From: an uncultured Bacilli bacterium
Lineage (GTDB): Bacteria > Bacillota_I > Bacilli_A > RF39 > UBA660
DNA: 5,164 nucleotides
Assembly: GCA_947624075.1 (NCBI GenBank)
Contig: CANQIM010000089.1
Location: 1 to 5,164, forward strand
Reading direction: 5' to 3'
The notes beneath the pieces were generated by a model. That model did not search any database. It was given only the letters and a program-made list of their open reading frames with translations, and was not told the DNA's origin. The position numbers were made by a program, and so were the translations under genes. The first letter of the stretch is position 1, and each line of letters starts with the position of its first letter. Positions 1 through 5,164 of the stretch are shown piece by piece.

Positions 1-1941
1 TTACTAATTCCTAATCAAGATTTATCTATTAAAGAAGGTTGTATTAAAACTTTAACTGATGATGAAGAAGGCATTGATTTTAAGAAATTAAATTGTGTTT
101 GTAAACATTATAAAATTGCTTTAGATAAACCTTGGAAAAAGTTAAAACCTAAAGAACAAAATATTATTCTTTACGGATCTGATGAAATAATTCACTTTGA
201 ATATAGTTCTAAAAGTGGTAATAAATATAATTCCAAAGATTACTATGAAGGCATTATTAATAATCTTGAAAGAAGATATCTTGAAACATCTTCAACCTGG
301 ATTAGAGAATGGCTGGAACATTACATGGTTGAGCATACTTGTGATACTTGTCATGGAGCTCGTCTAAATGATAGTGTTTTATCTGTAAAATTAGGTGGTA
401 AAAATATCTTCGAAGTAACGGAATTAAGTATTAAAGAATTAATTCCATTCTTTAAAAATTTAAAATTATCTGCAGAAAAACAAGAAATTGCCAAATTAGT
501 TATAAAAGAAATTGAAGATCGTCTTAATTTTTTACAAAATGTTGGTCTAGAATATTTAACCTTAAGTCGTTCTGCAGGAACATTATCAGGTGGCGAAGCT
601 CAACGTATTCGCCTAGCAACCCAAATTGGTTCTAGATTATCAGGCGTTTTATATGTTTTAGATGAACCAAGTATTGGCCTTCATCAACGTGATAATGAAA
701 AATTAATTAAGTCGCTTCAAGAGATGCGCGACTTAGGCAATACTTTAGTTGTTGTTGAACATGATACTGACACTATGCTAGCAAGTGATTATCTAGTTGA
801 TATCGGTCCAGGAGCAGGGGATGCAGGTGGAGAAGTCGTAGCTGCGGGTACTCCAAAAGAAGTAATGGCCAATGCCAACAGTATAACAGGTCAATATTTA
901 AGTGGCAAAAAATGTATTGAAATTCCTAAAATAAGAAGAAAAGGCAACAAAAAATTCCTAAAAATTAAAGGTGCCAAAGAACATAATTTAAAAAATATTG
1001 ATGTAGATATTCCACTTGGAACTCTAACATGTATCACAGGTGTTTCTGGAAGTGGTAAAAGTACATTAATAAATGAAATACTTTGCAAAGCTGTTTCCAA
1101 TAAACTTTATAATAGTAAAAATAAACCAGGTAATCATGACAAAATACTAGGTATAGACAATCTTGATAAATTAGTAGCTATATCGCAAAATCCAATTGGT
1201 CGAACTCCTCGTTCTAATCCAGCTACTTACACAGGTGTTTTTGATGACATTCGTTCTGTCTTTACAACAACCAAAGAAGCTAAAATGTATGGTTTTGAAA
1301 AAAATCGTTTCTCTTTTAATGTTAAAGGTGGTCGTTGTGAAGCTTGCCGTGGCGATGGTGTTAAAAAAATAGAAATGCATTTTTTACCAGATGTTTATGT
1401 TCCTTGTGAAGTTTGTCATGGAACAAGATATAATAGGGAAACTTTAAACATAAAATATAAAGGTAAAAATATTGCTGAAGTGTTAGACATGCGTGTCACC
1501 GAAGCGATAAAGTTTTTTGAAAATATTCCTAAAATAAAGCATAAGCTTCAAGTTTTAGAAGATGTAGGACTAGGCTACATTAAACTAGGTCAAAGTGCTC
1601 CTACTTTATCTGGTGGTGAAGCTGAAAGAGTAAAACTTGCTAAAGAATTACAAAAGAAAGCTACTGGCAAAACTCTTTTCGTTCTTGATGAACCAACTAC
1701 AGGTCTTCATACTGATGACATCAAACGTTTACTTGCAATTTTGCAAAAAATAGTAGATAATAAAGACACAGTAGTAATAATTGAGCATAATCTTGATGTT
1801 ATCAAAGTTGCTGACTATATTATTGATTTAGGCCCAGAAGGTGGTTCATCAGGTGGAGAAGTCATCGCAACAGGAACACCAGAAGAAGTTGCTAAAGTAA
1901 AAGAATCTTATACTGGACAATTTTTAAAAAAATTACTTTAG
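1..1941 (+). CDS. uvrA: UvrABC excinuclease subunit A, 5'-truncated by window edge
   Basis: This is the damage-recognition ATPase of nucleotide excision repair; it dimerises, scans DNA and loads UvrB. Reading frame 1 is open from base 1, giving 646 visible residues. UvrA is usually about 940-960 residues, so roughly 300 N-terminal residues (first Walker A, first zinc module) lie upstream. The ATG at 325 is internal: homology continues before it (VCKHYKI, NNLERRY). Visible in order (residues from base 1): CxxC near 114-117; ABC-I signature LSGGEAQRIRLA 195-206; Walker B LYVLDEPS from 217; H-loop VVVEHD 250-255; second Walker A GVSGSGKST 347-355; Q-loop followed by PIGRTPRSNPATYTGVF; zinc module C446, C449, C469, C472; second signature LSGGEAERVKLA 536-547; Walker B LFVLDEPTTGLH 559-570; H-loop IIEHNLDVI. 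The C-terminus (FLKKLL) is short, without the tail of some homologues. Two mild oddities are the residue before the Q-loop Gln and Glu for Gln in signature II. The identification is secure. Confidence 0.98.
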   Translation, partial: LLIPNQDLSIKEGCIKTLTDDEEGIDFKKLNCVCKHYKIALDKPWKKLKPKEQNIILYGSDEIIHFEYSSKSGNKYNSKDYYEGIINNLERRYLETSSTWIREWLEHYMVEHTCDTCHGARLNDSVLSVKLGGKNIFEVTELSIKELIPFFKNLKLSAEKQEIAKLVIKEIEDRLNFLQNVGLEYLTLSRSAGTLSGGEAQRIRLATQIGSRLSGVLYVLDEPSIGLHQRDNEKLIKSLQEMRDLGNTLVVVEHDTDTMLASDYLVDIGPGAGDAGGEVVAAGTPKEVMANANSITGQYLSGKKCIEIPKIRRKGNKKFLKIKGAKEHNLKNIDVDIPLGTLTCITGVSGSGKSTLINEILCKAVSNKLYNSKNKPGNHDKILGIDNLDKLVAISQNPIGRTPRSNPATYTGVFDDIRSVFTTTKEAKMYGFEKNRFSFNVKGGRCEACRGDGVKKIEMHFLPDVYVPCEVCHGTRYNRETLNIKYKGKNIAEVLDMRVTEAIKFFENIPKIKHKLQVLEDVGLGYIKLGQSAPTLSGGEAERVKLAKELQKKATGKTLFVLDEPTTGLHTDDIKRLLAILQKIVDNKDTVVIIEHNLDVIKVADYIIDLGPEGGSSGGEVIATGTPEEVAKVKESYTGQFLKKLL

Positions 1942-1944
1942 GAG
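1939..1944 (+). promoter_or_regulatory. Shine-Dalgarno overlapping the uvrA stop codon
   Basis: TAGGAG contains the uvrA TAG stop (1939-1941), and its AGGAG core (1940-1944) lies six bases before the ATG at 1951. This decides the start of the next gene. The in-frame TTG at 1945 directly abuts the SD and cannot use it. The nesting suggests that ribosomes terminating on uvrA help initiate the membrane-protein gene. Confidence 0.8.
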
Positions 1945-1950
1945 TTGCTT

Positions 1951-2370
1951 ATGCAAAATAAAACAAAAAAGTCAATTTTAATAAATACAATAGACTGGTT
2001 ATTATATATGCTAGGGTATACTCTAGTGTTTATTTTAGTAACCAGCTTTTTCGATAGTATTTATATAGATAGTAATCACCTATTTTTATGGTCTTTCATC
2101 ATAATTATTGTTACTTATATATTAAATAAAACAGTAAAGCCTATTCTAGTAACTCTTACTATTCCCATAACGGGCATTACATTAGGCTTGTTTTATCCTT
2201 GTATAAATGTCTTTATTTTAAAGCTCACAGATTGGCTTTTAGGTAGCCATTTTCAAACTAAAAATTTATATATAATTTTCTTTGTTGCCATTCTTCTATC
2301 TATTACTAACTTTATCATGGAAGAAATTTTAAAGAAAATTATAAAGAAGGTAAGATTATGGACAAAATAG
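1951..2370 (+). CDS. Phage-holin-4_2 / YvlD-family four-helix membrane protein
   Basis: A 139-residue integral membrane protein of unknown biochemical role. Hydrophobic stretches at about 9-34, 43-59, 64-97 and 106-123 suggest four membrane segments. The N-terminus (MQNKTKK) and C-terminus (KKIIKKVRLWTK) are both lysine-rich, consistent with both ends in the cytoplasm by the positive-inside rule. The central block, KPILVTLTIPITGITLGLF (63-81) followed by IN and LTDWLLG, matches the pattern I know for the PF04020 family that includes Bacillus YvlD: a xPIL..LTLPIT..TLGLF core, then a second amphipathic helix. The family name reflects holin similarity; chromosomal members are not known lysis proteins. 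The gene lies 9 bases after uvrA and overlaps lgt by 13 bases, matching the yvlD-hprK-lgt neighbourhood of Bacilli but without hprK. Start chosen at ATG 1951 rather than TTG 1945 because of SD spacing. Family assignment is fairly sure; function is unknown. Confidence 0.85.
   Translation: MQNKTKKSILINTIDWLLYMLGYTLVFILVTSFFDSIYIDSNHLFLWSFIIIIVTYILNKTVKPILVTLTIPITGITLGLFYPCINVFILKLTDWLLGSHFQTKNLYIIFFVAILLSITNFIMEEILKKIIKKVRLWTK
2345..2350 (+). promoter_or_regulatory. Shine-Dalgarno for lgt, inside the upstream gene
   Basis: AGAAGG is a one-mismatch match to AGGAGG and lies seven bases before the ATG at 2358. It is within the last codons (Lys-Lys) of the YvlD-like gene. It supports this lgt start and implies coupling across the 13-base overlap. 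Confidence 0.6.
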
Positions 2371-3173
2371 CTCTTGATTTAGGCTTTATTCAAATATACT
2401 GGTATTCCATAGCTATATTTTGTGGCTTTCTCGTTGGTTCGATTCTTATTTTTTGTGAAGCCAAAAAACAAAAATTAGCTGAAGACTTTATAACTAATCT
2501 TATTTTTTATAGTATAATTTTTGGCCTTTTAGGAGCAAGACTTTATTACGTTTTATTTAATTTATCTTACTACTTAGAAAATCCTCTCAAAATATTAGCT
2601 GTATGGGAAGGTGGCTTAGCCATTCATGGTGGTCTCTTTGCTGCTCTTATCTTTTTAATTTACTACTGTAAAAAATATAAAGTTAATATTTCAAAATTAT
2701 TAGACATTATTGTAATTGGTCTAATAATTGGTCAAGCTATTGGTCGCTGGGGTAATTTCTTTAATCAAGAAGCCTATGGGCGCATAACTTCCTTAGCTAA
2801 TCTTAAAGCCCTTCATCTACCTAAATTTATAATAGATAATATGTTTATTTTAGGTAAATATCGTGAGCCAACCTTTTTTTATGAATCTATTAGTTGTTTT
2901 ATTGGCTTCAGCGTTATGCTTTTTATTAGAAAATTTTCAAAAAATTTACAAGTTAGAACTTTAACAGGTTTTTACCTCACATGGTACGGACTAACCCGCT
3001 TTTTCATTGAATATTTTCGTTCTGATTCTTTGATGCTTGGCCCCATAAAAATAGCTATGTTAGTTTCAAGTATTTTTGTAATTATAGGTATAACTTTAAT
3101 AGTTAAAAATATAATTAACAAAGATAAAGATAAAAATAACTATCAAAAAACAAATATTTATTTAAAAAAATAA
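2358..3173 (+). CDS. lgt: Prolipoprotein diacylglyceryl transferase
   Basis: Lgt is a polytopic membrane enzyme that moves the diacylglyceryl group of phosphatidylglycerol onto the lipobox cysteine of preprolipoproteins, the first step of lipoprotein maturation. The product is 271 residues, usual for Firmicutes (E. coli about 290). About seven hydrophobic segments are visible. The Lgt signature GRWGNFFNQEAYG is at 129-141. By alignment from memory with E. coli, the important residues are all present: Y16 (Y26), H90 in AIHGG (H103), R130 (R143), N133 (N146), G141 (G154), Y210 and R214 in YGLTR (Y235, R239), E218 and R221 in IEYFR (E243, R246). Spacing between these agrees exactly from H90 to G141 and from Y210 to R221. 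The NQEAYG and LHLPKFIIDNM blocks are Firmicute-like. The last 20 or so residues are a hydrophilic Lys/Asn-rich tail. The gene overlaps the YvlD-like gene by 13 bases and sits 18 bases before yvcK. Confidence 0.97.
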   Translation: MDKIALDLGFIQIYWYSIAIFCGFLVGSILIFCEAKKQKLAEDFITNLIFYSIIFGLLGARLYYVLFNLSYYLENPLKILAVWEGGLAIHGGLFAALIFLIYYCKKYKVNISKLLDIIVIGLIIGQAIGRWGNFFNQEAYGRITSLANLKALHLPKFIIDNMFILGKYREPTFFYESISCFIGFSVMLFIRKFSKNLQVRTLTGFYLTWYGLTRFFIEYFRSDSLMLGPIKIAMLVSSIFVIIGITLIVKNIINKDKDKNNYQKTNIYLKK

Positions 3174-3179
3174 AAAATT

Positions 3180-3186
3180 AGGAGGA
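3180..3186 (+). promoter_or_regulatory. Strong Shine-Dalgarno for yvcK
   Basis: AGGAGGA lies five bases before the ATG at 3192 and is the best match to the 16S anti-SD in the window. It occupies most of the 18-base gap after lgt, so no room is left for a terminator or promoter between the two genes. Confidence 0.85.
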
Positions 3187-3191
3187 TTTTT

Positions 3192-4166
3192 ATGTATAAA
3201 AAAGTTGTTGTTTTAGGAGGTGGAACAGGAATTTCTTATTTACTAAAAGGCTTAAAAGATTTTCCAGTTGACATAACCGCTGTTATAACTGTTTCTGATA
3301 ACGGTAGATCTACTGGTAAATTACGTGAAGAGTTTCACACTCCTGCCGTTGGTGATATTAGAAAAGTAATAACTAATCTTTCCCAAATAGACGAACCAAT
3401 TAAGGAAATGATGTCTTATCGTTTTAACACATCAAGTGATTTAGATGGTCATGCCGTTGGCAATTTAATACTTACTGCTATGCTAGATATAACAGGTTCC
3501 TTAAAAAAATCTATTCAAAGTTTAAGCAAATTACTAGATGTAAGACACACCGTCTTGCCTATATCAGAAGATTCTGACCTCACACTTATGGGACTTGATA
3601 CTAATGGAAATATCATTGAAGGAGAAGAACAAATAACCAAAGCCAATTGTCAATTTGAAAAGATTTATTACAAAAATGAGCCTAAAGTTTTAAAAGAAGT
3701 TTTGAAAGCATTAGAAGAAGCTGATTTAATAATCTTTAGTATGGGTAGCCTTTATACAAGTCTTTTACCAAATATAATTTGTAAGCAAGTTAAAGAAGTT
3801 TTAGATAGAATAAATACTCCAATAATGTATATTTGTAATGCTGTCACTCAACCTGGTGAAACTGATAACTTTACAGTAAGTGACCATGTAAAATTAATTA
3901 ATAAGTATTTAGATACCAAAAAAGTAGATGTTGTTATAGCATCCAATTCGAAAATAGATAGCCAAATAGCCTTAAAATATGAAACAAAAGAGCAAAAAGA
4001 TCCTGTTATAATAGACTATGAAGAATTAGAAAAAATGAATGTTGAATTAATTGAAGACGATCTTTTAATAGTTGAAGATAATCGAATAAGACATGATAGT
4101 CTTCGTCTTTCATCACTTGTCTTTTCTTATTTAATGAGGAAATCATGTCCTACACAACTAAAATAA
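3192..4166 (+). CDS. yvcK: YvcK/GlmR-type UDP-GlcNAc-binding regulator (gluconeogenesis factor family)
   Basis: A cytosolic protein of the CofD/YvcK fold. In Bacillus and Listeria, YvcK (GlmR) binds UDP-GlcNAc and is needed for growth on gluconeogenic carbon and for normal cell-wall synthesis; in B. subtilis it stimulates GlmS. The product is 324 residues (family about 310-330). Motifs: Rossmann-like nucleotide loop VVVLGGGTGIS 5-15; SDNGRSTGKLREEF 35-48; GDIRKVI 54-60; DGHAVGNLIL 85-94; EADLIIFSMGSLYTSLLPN 176-194; YICNAVTQPGETDNFTVSDH 213-232; RHDSL 300-304 near the C-terminus. B. subtilis has DDGG where this protein has DNGR at 36-39. The start is fixed by a strong SD and by the glycine-rich loop beginning immediately. 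The 3' end overlaps whiA by 22 bases, the classic yvcK-whiA pairing; rapZ, usually upstream, is replaced by lgt. It is unlikely to be CofD itself, because no F420 genes are near and the whiA linkage is diagnostic. Confidence 0.95.
   Translation: MYKKVVVLGGGTGISYLLKGLKDFPVDITAVITVSDNGRSTGKLREEFHTPAVGDIRKVITNLSQIDEPIKEMMSYRFNTSSDLDGHAVGNLILTAMLDITGSLKKSIQSLSKLLDVRHTVLPISEDSDLTLMGLDTNGNIIEGEEQITKANCQFEKIYYKNEPKVLKEVLKALEEADLIIFSMGSLYTSLLPNIICKQVKEVLDRINTPIMYICNAVTQPGETDNFTVSDHVKLINKYLDTKKVDVVIASNSKIDSQIALKYETKEQKDPVIIDYEELEKMNVELIEDDLLIVEDNRIRHDSLRLSSLVFSYLMRKSCPTQLK
4136..4140 (+). promoter_or_regulatory. Shine-Dalgarno for whiA, inside yvcK
   Basis: GAGGA in the yvcK codons Met-Arg-Lys lies four bases before the whiA ATG at 4145. 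The spacing is slightly short, but the start is supported by the protein: MSYTTKIKEE matches the usual WhiA opening. Ribosomes finishing yvcK would cover this site, which suggests coupling. Confidence 0.65.
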
Positions 4167-5077
4167 AAGAAGAAATTTCTCAAATAAAAAACAGCAAATC
4201 TGAAAGTATTGCTGAACTTTCTGGCTTTTTACGAAATAATGCTACCTATTCTAATGGGATTCTTAACTTAACTTCTGAAAATAAAACAACAATTAACCGT
4301 ATTAAAGGCTTTTTTAAAGACTTATATCAATTGGATTTAGCAGAAAAAACTATTGAAAATCTTAATTTTAGTAAAAAAGATTTATTTTGCTTAACATTAA
4401 ATAATTCCAACACTATCTTGCAAGATTTAGGCTATTTAAATGAATTTGGGCAAATTCTTTCTTCGCCGCCTACATATATTGTAGGAGCAAATGAAGAAAT
4501 AAGAGCCTATTTAAGAGGCGTTTTCTTGTGCGTTGGAAGCATCAATGATCCAAAAACATCTAGATATCACATGGAATTATTAATTAACATGCCAGAAGAA
4601 GCGGTTTTTATTCAAAAACTACTTAATATCTTTGATTTAAACGCCAAAATTTTAAATCGTGACAAGGGTTATATGATTTATATTAAAGAAGCTGAAAAAA
4701 TAAGTGATTATTTAAAAATTTTAGGAGCAAACAACGCTGTTTTGTATTTCGAAGATGTTCGTATTTATCGTGAGCAGAAAAATAACACAAACCGTCTTAA
4801 CAATTGTGAGCAAGCAAATATGGACCGAATTATTCAAACAGCTACGACTCAGTTAGAAGAAATAGAAGTAATAGAAAAATACGAAAGTCTTGATTTATTG
4901 GATGAAAAAACTAAAGAAACCTTAGAATATCGCAAAAAATACCCCGAAGCATCGCTAAAGGAACTAGCAGAAATAATTTCTCTTGAAACTGGCAAAACAA
5001 TAACTAAATCTGGTCTTAATCATCGTTTAAGAAAAATAAAAGATTTAGCTGAACGATTAACTAAAAATGCCAAATAA
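4145..5077 (+). CDS. whiA: WhiA, DNA-binding sporulation/cell-division regulator family
   Basis: WhiA is a conserved Gram-positive protein with a degenerate LAGLIDADG homing-endonuclease fold joined to a C-terminal helix-turn-helix. In Streptomyces it activates sporulation septation genes; in B. subtilis it binds the nucleoid and affects division and chromosome segregation. The product is 310 residues, the usual length. Visible regions: N-terminal domain with MSYTTKIKEEIS and AELSGFLR (23-30); LAGLIDADG-like core IRAYLRGVFLCVGSINDP (119-136) followed by YHMELL; KEAEKISDYLKILGA (181-195); FEDVRIYREQKNNTNRLNNC (202-221), a highly conserved WhiA block; and the C-terminal HTH, SLKELAEIIS through TKSGLNHRLRKI (270-298). 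Catalytic acidic residues of true homing endonucleases are not evident, as expected for a regulator. The gene begins within yvcK and ends in TAA, whose last bases start the downstream hairpin. Position next to yvcK supports the call. Confidence 0.96.
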   Translation: MSYTTKIKEEISQIKNSKSESIAELSGFLRNNATYSNGILNLTSENKTTINRIKGFFKDLYQLDLAEKTIENLNFSKKDLFCLTLNNSNTILQDLGYLNEFGQILSSPPTYIVGANEEIRAYLRGVFLCVGSINDPKTSRYHMELLINMPEEAVFIQKLLNIFDLNAKILNRDKGYMIYIKEAEKISDYLKILGANNAVLYFEDVRIYREQKNNTNRLNNCEQANMDRIIQTATTQLEEIEVIEKYESLDLLDEKTKETLEYRKKYPEASLKELAEIISLETGKTITKSGLNHRLRKIKDLAERLTKNAK

Positions 5078-5112
5078 AAACTAATTAAAAATTTTTCCTT
5101 TAATTAGTTTTT
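5076..5112. terminator. Bidirectional intrinsic terminator between convergent whiA and clpP
   Basis: Bases 5076-5089 pair perfectly with 5099-5112 (14 bp) around a nine-base loop (5090-5098). Only one pair is G-C (5081/5107). On the plus strand the right arm runs into a T-tract (5108-5114). On the minus strand the A-run at 5076-5080, continued by 5072-5074, gives the matching U-rich tail. The hairpin includes the last two bases of the whiA stop and the whole clpP stop codon plus three more clpP codons. Low GC makes it a weak stem, so termination strength is uncertain, but symmetry and position support a shared terminator. Confidence 0.75.
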
Positions 5113-5164
5113 TTCTTTTCTACACTTTCAATTATTTTATCAACAATTCCATAGGCCAAAGCTT
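5100..5164 (-). CDS. clpP: ATP-dependent Clp protease proteolytic subunit, C-terminal fragment
   Basis: Only the last 20 codons and the stop are inside the window; the gene continues past the right edge. The minus-strand frame from 5162 reads ALAYGIVDKIIESVEKKKTN and ends in TAA (5102-5100). The pattern ALxYGxVDKII near the end resembles the ClpP C-terminus as I remember it (for example EYGLIDKI/EYGLVDSI, followed by a short charged tail). ClpP forms the tetradecameric serine-protease barrel that works with ClpX or ClpC in the cytosol; none of its catalytic Ser/His/Asp residues are visible here. Location next to yvcK-whiA agrees with the Listeria/Bacillus neighbourhood, where clpP is close by. 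It is convergent with whiA, with 22 bases between stop codons. Another crotonase-fold protein could end similarly, but motif plus context make ClpP the best reading. Confidence 0.82.
   Translation of the reverse strand, partial: ALAYGIVDKIIESVEKKKTN

Noticed and set aside
891..1100. Minus-strand 69-codon open frame
   Set aside because: It lies wholly antisense to conserved UvrA coding sequence around the second Walker A, has no recognisable motif and no support as a gene.
1171..1380. Minus-strand 69-codon open frame
   Set aside because: It is antisense to the Q-loop and zinc-module part of uvrA; the low-complexity Phe/Thr-rich product is a shadow of the plus-strand codons.
325..1941. A separate 538-residue uvrA-like gene starting at ATG 325
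   Set aside because: The same frame is open back to base 1 and carries conserved UvrA sequence (VCKHYKI, ILYGS, NNLERRY), so 325 is an internal Met of a gene cut by the window edge.
1945..1950. TTG at 1945 as start of the YvlD-like gene
   Set aside because: It directly abuts the Shine-Dalgarno core; ATG 1951 has correct six-base spacing.
1951..2370. Prophage holin or lysis gene, i.e. a phage remnant
   Set aside because: The family name suggests it, but neighbours are all housekeeping genes in conserved order and the sequence fits the chromosomal YvlD type; no other phage gene is present.
3174..3191. Possible promoter or terminator between lgt and yvcK
   Set aside because: The 18-base gap is mostly A/T and filled by the Shine-Dalgarno; there is no inverted repeat and no room for -35/-10 elements outside coding sequence. 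A/T-rich matches inside lgt are expected by chance.
4145..5077. Homing endonuclease from the LAGLIDADG-like region
   Set aside because: The C-terminal HTH, length and the yvcK context identify WhiA, and the acidic catalytic residues are not evident.

Overview
The window is a compact, strongly AT-rich stretch (about 30% G+C by eye, not computed) of chromosomal housekeeping genes from a low-GC Gram-positive bacterium. The proteins resemble Bacillota (Bacilli sensu lato) most closely. WhiA, YvcK, a YvlD-type membrane protein and a Firmicute-style Lgt together point there. All 11 tryptophans visible in the six genes are encoded by TGG and no reading frame contains TGA, so a Mycoplasma/Spiroplasma-type code is unlikely. 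I cannot name a genus. A lineage with a streamlined genome (Acholeplasma/Erysipelotrichia/RF39-like) is a guess from the AT content and tight packing.

Layout: five plus-strand genes run head to tail with almost no intergenic DNA. They are the C-terminal two thirds of uvrA (excision repair ATPase, cut by the window start); a 139-residue four-helix membrane protein of the phage-holin-4_2/YvlD family; lgt (prolipoprotein diacylglyceryl transferase); yvcK/glmR (UDP-GlcNAc-binding regulator of envelope and central carbon metabolism); and whiA (LAGLIDADG-fold/HTH regulator). Spacings are +9, -13, +18 and -22 bases, and each downstream gene has its own Shine-Dalgarno sequence, so one polycistronic transcript with translational coupling is likely. 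No promoter is visible inside the window; it would lie upstream of uvrA or further.

At the right edge the last 20 codons of clpP (ATP-dependent protease subunit) enter on the minus strand, convergent with whiA. Only 22 bases separate the two stop codons. One A/T-rich 14-bp hairpin with T-runs on both sides spans this junction and probably ends transcription from both directions.

From memory, the gene set matches a conserved Firmicute neighbourhood, for example the Listeria/Bacillus order uvrB-uvrA-...-yvlD-hprK-lgt-...-trxB-...-rapZ-yvcK-whiA-...-clpP. Here hprK, ppaX, trxB and rapZ are absent from the places they usually occupy, so this looks like a condensed version of that locus. The functional theme is mixed housekeeping: DNA repair, lipoprotein maturation, control of cell-wall precursor supply and cell division, and proteolysis. 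There is no intergenic stretch over 30 bases and no sign of mobile DNA, CRISPR, RNA genes or a novel defence-like system. The unusual points are small: compaction, nested signals, and a few substitutions beside conserved motifs.
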